From Lentzea cavernae (GTDB taxonomy: Bacteria > Actinomycetota > Actinomycetes > Mycobacteriales > Pseudonocardiaceae): DNA of 64,000 nucleotides. The notes below the pieces were generated by a model. It had not been told where the DNA came from. It made no database searches and saw nothing but the letters and a program-made list of their open reading frames with translations. The position numbers and the translations under genes were made by a program. Positions 59,416-64,000 of the stretch are shown here, piece by piece (the stretch's first letter is position 1; every line of letters starts with the position of its first letter). The DNA is taken from positions 124,001 to 188,000 of the forward strand of contig NZ_BNAR01000001.1 of the NCBI RefSeq assembly GCF_014653695.1. The letters run 5' to 3'.

Positions 59416-61389
59416 ATGAGATGGCCCCGACCGGCAGCGCTGGGTCTCCTGGGCGTCTCCGCCGCCCTGGCGGCGGGCGGCGCCTGGCTCCTGTTCCCCG
59501 CGCCGGGCCACCCGAACCAACCACCCGCGGCTTTCGTAGGACTCGCCACCCTCGGACTGGCCATGGCCGCGCTCGGCGTCACGATCGAGTTCCGGGTGCG
59601 CGCCAACCCCGTCGGCCCGCTCCTCGCCTGGGTCGGGGCGATCGTGGTCTTCCTGGCCGCCCGCGACGTCTACTACCGGGCCTGGCTCGATGATCCGGCG
59701 TCGGTGCCGCTGGACTCCCGAGTCGTCGCGCTGCTCAACGAGAGCGGCTGGTGGCTCCTGGCCGCCGTGGCGCTGCTGCTCCTGCACTTCCCGAACGGTG
59801 CGCTGCCCGGCCGGCGCTGGTCGGGGTTGCCGCCCCTCATCGTCGTCCTCGCCGTGGCGCAGCAAGCGTTCGGCGCGACGCCGCGGGAGCCGTTCACCGA
59901 GCCGATGGAGGGACTGGCCCACCCGTGGGGTCCGCCGTCCGACCTGGTCCACGTCCTGAGTTACGTGGTGAACATCGGGCTGGTCCTGACGCTGCTCGCC
60001 GCCGGGGTCTCCCTGGCGACGCGGTACCGCAAGACGAAGGGGGTCGAGAGGGCTCAGCTGAAGTGGCTCGCGTTCGCCGGGCTGGCTGTGACGGCGTACC
60101 CGGTGGTGTGCCTGGCCGAGATCGTCGTGACCGGCCGAAGTGGTGTCGTGGCAACGGTGTTCGGTGTCGTGACGATCGTCGCGCTGTTCTGCTCCGTCGG
60201 TGTCGCCATGCTCCGCCACGACCTCTACGACGTCGACCGCGTGCTGGCCGACACCATCAGCTACACGATCGTCCTGCTCGTCCTCGTCGGGGCGTACGCG
60301 GTGTCGGCGCTCGCCCTCGGCCTCGTCGCGGGGCGGGGCTCCCCCGTCGCCGCGGCCGGTGCGACCGCGGTCTGCGCGGTGCTGCTCACGCCGGTCCGCC
60401 GGCGCCTGCAGCGCGCGGTGGACCGGCGGCTCTTCCCCCGCACGAGGGCCGCGTTGCTCGCCATCGAGGACCTGCAACGCCGCGTGCACACCCAAGCCGC
60501 ACAACCGGAAGAGCTCGAAGCGACCCTGCGCACGGCGCTCAAGGATCCCGCTCTCCGGGTCGGGCTGCTCCTCCCGGTGTCGACGGGCTTCATCGACGGC
60601 GACGGCGCACCGGTGGCCGGCACCGGGCTGGTCCCGATCACCCTCGGGGGCACGCAGATCGGCGTGCTCGCCTCGTCCGGCACCACCCCGGCGGTGCTCG
60701 AGGTCGTCGCCGCGGCGGCCGCGAGCCTGGTGGAGGTGGCGCGCCTGCGCGGGGAGCTCGCCCACGCACTGCGGGAGGTGGAGGCCAGCCGCACGCGGAT
60801 CGTCCAGGCGGGCGACGCCGAACGGCACCGGCTCGAACGCGACCTGCACGACGGGGCCCAGCAGCGGCTCGTGTCGCTGGGCATGGCGATGCGGCTCGCG
60901 CAGCGCCGGCTGCCCTCCGGCGAGGTCGACGTGCACTCCCTGCTCGACCAGGGCGTCGCCGAACTGGCCACCGCCATCGCGGAGCTCCGGCAGATCGCGC
61001 ACGGCCTGCGTCCCACCAGCCTCGACGACGGACTGCACTCCGCGCTGGCCGCCCTCACCCAGAAGCTGCCGGTGCCGGTGGCGCTGGAGATCTCGCCCGA
61101 ACCCCTGGCGGACGACATCGCGATCACCGCCTACTACGTCGCCGCCGAGGCCATCACCAACGCCGCCAAGCACGCGCACGCCAGCGCGATCACCGTCCGC
61201 GTCACGCAGCAGGCCGACGAGGTCAACGTGTGGGTGAAGGACGACGGCTGCGGCGGCGCCGATCCGGGGAGCGGTTCCGGACTGGCCGGTCTGGCCGACC
61301 GGGTCGCCGCGCTGGGCGGGTCGCTGCGGCTGCACAGCCGGCCGGGCGCCGGCACGACCATCCAGGCGGTGCTGCCGTGCGCATCGTGA
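59416..61389 (+). CDS. two-component sensor histidine kinase (NarL/LiaS type)
   Basis: The 657-residue membrane kinase has an N-terminal membrane region with about nine helices (1-320). A GAF-like region follows, then the dimerisation and phosphoacceptor HisKA_3 domain at about 470 (GDAERHRLERDLHDGAQQRLVSLG, where the His in DLHDG is phosphorylated). An ATPase ends the protein (about 560-655, EAITNAAKHAHASAITV). The multi-helix sensor of this size is common in actinomycetes, and its signal is unknown. It is leaderless. It overlaps the response-regulator start by 13 bp. Confidence 0.92.
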   Translation: MRWPRPAALGLLGVSAALAAGGAWLLFPAPGHPNQPPAAFVGLATLGLAMAALGVTIEFRVRANPVGPLLAWVGAIVVFLAARDVYYRAWLDDPASVPLDSRVVALLNESGWWLLAAVALLLLHFPNGALPGRRWSGLPPLIVVLAVAQQAFGATPREPFTEPMEGLAHPWGPPSDLVHVLSYVVNIGLVLTLLAAGVSLATRYRKTKGVERAQLKWLAFAGLAVTAYPVVCLAEIVVTGRSGVVATVFGVVTIVALFCSVGVAMLRHDLYDVDRVLADTISYTIVLLVLVGAYAVSALALGLVAGRGSPVAAAGATAVCAVLLTPVRRRLQRAVDRRLFPRTRAALLAIEDLQRRVHTQAAQPEELEATLRTALKDPALRVGLLLPVSTGFIDGDGAPVAGTGLVPITLGGTQIGVLASSGTTPAVLEVVAAAAASLVEVARLRGELAHALREVEASRTRIVQAGDAERHRLERDLHDGAQQRLVSLGMAMRLAQRRLPSGEVDVHSLLDQGVAELATAIAELRQIAHGLRPTSLDDGLHSALAALTQKLPVPVALEISPEPLADDIAITAYYVAAEAITNAAKHAHASAITVRVTQQADEVNVWVKDDGCGGADPGSGSGLAGLADRVAALGGSLRLHSRPGAGTTIQAVLPCAS

Positions 61390-62009
61390 TCGGGGAGGAC
61401 TCGACGCTGTTCCGGGAAGGTCTCGCGAGCCTGCTGTCCCACGCGGGACACGACGTGGTGGGCCGCGCGGCCGACGCCGAGACGCTCGTGACGGTGGTGG
61501 CGCGGGAGAAGCCCGAACTGGCCATCGTGGACGTCCGGATGCCTCCGGACCTGACCGACGACGGCGCGAGGGCTGCCCGCCGGATCCGTTCCGCGCAGCC
61601 GGATGTCGCCATCCTGCTGCTGTCCCAGCACGTCGAGACGCGGCACTCCGTCGACCTCGTCAGCCAGGGCGGTTTCGGGTACCTGCTCAAGGACCGCGTG
61701 CTCGAGGTCGACGACTTCCTGGAGTCGATCGCCCGCGTCGCCGCCGGTGGGTCCGCCCTCGACCCCGAGGTGGTGGGCAGGCTGCTGGGCAGACCCGCCA
61801 CCAGCGCGCTCACCCCGCGCGAACGCGAGGTGCTCGGGCTGATGGCGGAGGGCTGCACGAACGTCGGGATCGCTCGGAGGCTCTGGCTCACCGAGCGCAC
61901 CGTCGAGACCCACGTCGGCAGCATCATGGCCAAGCTGGGGCTGGCCGCCAACGTGGAGGAGCACCGCCGGGTGCTGGCCGTCCTGACCTACCTGGCCGAG
62001 TACGGCTGA
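61377..62009 (+). CDS. NarL/FixJ family response regulator
   Basis: This 210-residue partner of the preceding kinase has a receiver domain (1-120). The phospho-acceptor Asp is in LAIVDVRMPPDLTDDG (about residue 52) and the conserved Lys in GYLLKDRV. A LuxR helix-turn-helix follows (about 145-205, LTPREREVLGLMAEGCTNVGIARRLWLTERTVETHV). The GTG start overlaps the kinase stop. No neighbouring target is evident. Confidence 0.94.
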   Translation: MRIVIGEDSTLFREGLASLLSHAGHDVVGRAADAETLVTVVAREKPELAIVDVRMPPDLTDDGARAARRIRSAQPDVAILLLSQHVETRHSVDLVSQGGFGYLLKDRVLEVDDFLESIARVAAGGSALDPEVVGRLLGRPATSALTPREREVLGLMAEGCTNVGIARRLWLTERTVETHVGSIMAKLGLAANVEEHRRVLAVLTYLAEYG

Positions 62010-62027
62010 TGCTCCTCCACGAACGAC

Positions 62028-64000
62028 CTACAGCACGCAGAGCAGCGAACACGCCTTCGCGGACGACCAGTCGGTGTACGTCCTGGTCGCGTTGACCGGT
62101 GTGTACTTCGCCTTCGCCTTGTTGGTCAAGGGGAACAGCGCCAGCAGTGCGTAGGTCGAGCAATGCACCACTTTGGACTCACCGGGTTGCAACGTGAACG
62201 GTCCGGTCTGGCAGTTCGGCTCCACCTCGTCGACCACGTAGGCGTCCCCGACGGGGATCGGGCCGTTGTTCGTCACGGTGACCCGCCAGTACGCGGTCGC
62301 GTTCAGCAGCCCGAGAACACCCACGGGTGCCTGCTTCACCCACGGTCCGGCGCCGCCCGCCTTGCAGTTCGCGGGCGTGTACGAGCCGCAGATCTCCTTG
62401 TTCACCACCACGTTCGGCATGCACGCCGAGCCGGGTGCGACCTGGCGCGTCACCGTGTTGGACGTGATGGCGCCGGTCGCGTCCGTCCCGTTCGCGGTGT
62501 TCGCGACGGAGGTGACCGGGCACTCCGCGGAGATGGCCGTGCGGAAGCACATCTGCGGTGCGTCGCCGTTGAACTCCACGGCCAGCGACGGCTGGTTTCC
62601 TCCGCCGAAGTCCGCGGCGTTGTTCAGCACGATCGACGCCGTCAGGGTCAGCGAGGAGGCCGTGACGCCGGCCAGGTCGACCGTGCCGTCGGAGGCGAAC
62701 CCCGGTGTGACGACCGGGTTTCCGCCGCCGTCCACGGCCTTCACGGTCGACGCGCCGAAGTTCACGTTCGCCGGTGTCATGCCGACGAGTCGCGCCTTGG
62801 TGTAGGTGGTGGCGTGCGGTTTGCCGTCGCAGTAGAACTGCGAGGGGTTGAGCGACACGGAGGCGCCACTGCGTACGCACGGCGACGCCCCCGTGTCAGG
62901 ATCCAGTGAGAACAGCACCTGGGCGTCTCCCAGCCCGAGCAGGCAGCCGGTGGGAGCGTCGTAGGCGTAGCCGTAATCTCTTGTCACACCACCGTTGACG
63001 TTCGGGTGGGAGACGCGCAACGGCATGCCGGGGCAGGCGGTTCCCGTGCTCCAGTCGTGGCAGGCCGTCACTCCCGCGTACGGGCCGCCCCAGATGCCGT
63101 AGTAGCTCCGGACGCGGTCACCGGTGCGGACGACCTCCGGCGTGAACACCAGGCTCATGCTCTCCAGGCTCGCCACGGCGGCGGGTGCGGGCAGCGACGA
63201 GCCGTCGATGGCGTAGCACGTGGTGACGTTGAAGGCGCCGGCCGTGCTCGCACACGCACCGGTCTCCTGACCCGTTGTGCTGTAGGAGGTGTAGGCGTTG
63301 TAGGTGTGGTTGTTCACCGGCCCGAGCGACTTCGGCGCCGGCCAGCCCGCGCACACGCCCGCGGCACCGGGGTCGAAGCAGCCCATCACCGGGTTGGTGC
63401 CGCTCATCATCGACGACGAGGCGAACAGCTTGCCCCCGGCGACGGCCAGCGCGCCGAGGTAATAGGTGCCGTGGTTGGTGAACGGCACGATCGGCGCGTA
63501 GGGCTGGCCACCGCACGCGGTCTGCGACGAGGGCGTCCAGCAGAGCACGTGGCCGGAGTTCGCGACACCGTAGAGGTTGCCGCCGATCTGCACGAGTCCC
63601 GCCATCTCGAACGTCTGCGCGGACCGGTTCATCAACGGCCAGTAGCCGCAGTTGCCGGGCGCGGCCAGGTCGAGGCAGGCGACGCCGACCGAGGACGCGG
63701 TGGTGGCCGAGTAGTACACGCGGGCGGAGTTGGCCGAGTCGCGGACGTACTGCGGCGCCATGGGACTGGCGATGTTGCCGGTGTCGCCCGTCCCGAACGG
63801 ACCGGGCGCCGTGTTGAGCGGCTTCGGCCACGGACCACCGGGACACGGTGCGTTCGTCGTGACGTCCGTGCACACCAGCTTCCTGGCCTGGGCGATCGAG
63901 TGGTGGTAGATGTTCCACGCCTGCAGGCGACCGGCCGGCGTGCGGTGCAGGATCGGGATGAACCCGTCGCCGCCGGTGAAGGCCGCGCTGGCCTGGACGG
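62028..64000 (-). CDS. large secreted protein with DUF11-like C-terminus (5' end outside window)
   Basis: The frame runs off the window edge, so only the last 657 residues are visible. It is rich in Gly/Thr/Ser/Ala, with regularly spaced Cys. Several kelch- or propeller-like blocks lie at about 45-330 (GLVQIGGNLYGVANSGHVLCW, ALAVAGGKLFASSSM). Later comes a DUF11/SdrD-type beta domain (about 560-640, AYWRVTVTNNGPIPVGDAYVVDEV). No cell-wall-sorting signal or transmembrane helix is visible at the C-terminus (ACSLLCVL). It is probably an extracellular surface or matrix protein; its function is unknown. Confidence 0.7.
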   Translation of the reverse strand, partial: VQASAAFTGGDGFIPILHRTPAGRLQAWNIYHHSIAQARKLVCTDVTTNAPCPGGPWPKPLNTAPGPFGTGDTGNIASPMAPQYVRDSANSARVYYSATTASSVGVACLDLAAPGNCGYWPLMNRSAQTFEMAGLVQIGGNLYGVANSGHVLCWTPSSQTACGGQPYAPIVPFTNHGTYYLGALAVAGGKLFASSSMMSGTNPVMGCFDPGAAGVCAGWPAPKSLGPVNNHTYNAYTSYSTTGQETGACASTAGAFNVTTCYAIDGSSLPAPAAVASLESMSLVFTPEVVRTGDRVRSYYGIWGGPYAGVTACHDWSTGTACPGMPLRVSHPNVNGGVTRDYGYAYDAPTGCLLGLGDAQVLFSLDPDTGASPCVRSGASVSLNPSQFYCDGKPHATTYTKARLVGMTPANVNFGASTVKAVDGGGNPVVTPGFASDGTVDLAGVTASSLTLTASIVLNNAADFGGGNQPSLAVEFNGDAPQMCFRTAISAECPVTSVANTANGTDATGAITSNTVTRQVAPGSACMPNVVVNKEICGSYTPANCKAGGAGPWVKQAPVGVLGLLNATAYWRVTVTNNGPIPVGDAYVVDEVEPNCQTGPFTLQPGESKVVHCSTYALLALFPLTNKAKAKYTPVNATRTYTDWSSAKACSLLCVL

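Overview
The window is very GC-rich with strong third-position GC bias, many GTG/TTG starts, and short ATGA/GTGA overlaps between genes. It carries actinobacterial marker families: WhiB, GAF-ANTAR, SpoIIE-type phosphatase, a LysM resuscitation-promoting-factor-like protein, DUF2188 and DUF4342. I infer a soil actinomycete, probably Pseudonocardiaceae (Lentzea/Saccharothrix/Actinosynnema-like). The genus is an inference and nothing in the window proves it. No rRNA, tRNA, insertion sequence, prophage or CRISPR was seen. The region reads as ordinary accessory or arm chromosome.

Layout. 0-1.9 kb: the end of a siderophore/iron ABC operon (DJ-1-like protein, binding lipoprotein, start of a FecCD permease). 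2-6 kb: a small hypothetical gene, a metallo-hydrolase/TetR divergon with a clear operator, and a GH2 glycosidase. 6-8.7 kb: a three-gene set of membrane proteins plus a small protein, in which the C-terminus of one protein and the N-terminus of the next share a Gly/Asn/Gln motif. This is the best candidate for an undescribed system here. 8.7-12.5 kb: a secreted GH76 mannanase under a LacI-type palindrome, a GNAT-like acyltransferase and an orphan sugar-binding lipoprotein. 12.6-19.8 kb: a MocR/M20 peptidase divergon, a PucR regulator, small DUF proteins, an Rpf-like cell-wall protein and a Ppx/GppA phosphatase. 19.8-28 kb: a signalling block (PAS-GAF-PP2C-ATPase-STAS phosphatase, PAS/GAF sensor, GAF-ANTAR regulator) with a YbdK-type ligase and a rifampicin-monooxygenase-like flavoprotein. 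Two of the signalling genes carry the same duplicated promoter/leader. 27.8-31.9 kb: a divergent membrane protein and an isoquinoline-1-oxidoreductase-like molybdoenzyme with a MarR gene. 32-38 kb: a minisatellite, then a LacI regulator, a sugar ABC importer and a GH1 beta-glucosidase. 37.9-39.3 kb: a secreted tripeptidyl-aminopeptidase-like hydrolase.

39.3-50.8 kb is a complete aromatic-carotenoid (isorenieratene-type) locus. crtE-crtI-DUF3253 run on the minus strand and crtB-Rieske on the plus strand. A WhiB gene is coupled to a LitR/CarH-like B12-type MerR regulator. A tightly interlocked minus-strand operon carries a split lycopene cyclase (crtYc/crtYd), crtT-like, crtU, an FAD oxidoreductase and an Fe-S bacterial photolyase. 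The gene content argues for light-induced carotenoid plus DNA-repair expression.

51-58.6 kb: a histidine phosphatase with overlapping palindromes at its promoter, and an unusual operon of a double-length TetR, a winged-helix protein and a half-length pyruvate-phosphate-dikinase-like enzyme. An epimerase, an Lrp/permease divergon and a membrane protein follow. 58.6-59.4 kb holds about 25 copies of a 27-bp hairpin-forming repeat. The window ends with a NarL-type two-component system and the C-terminal part of a large secreted protein.
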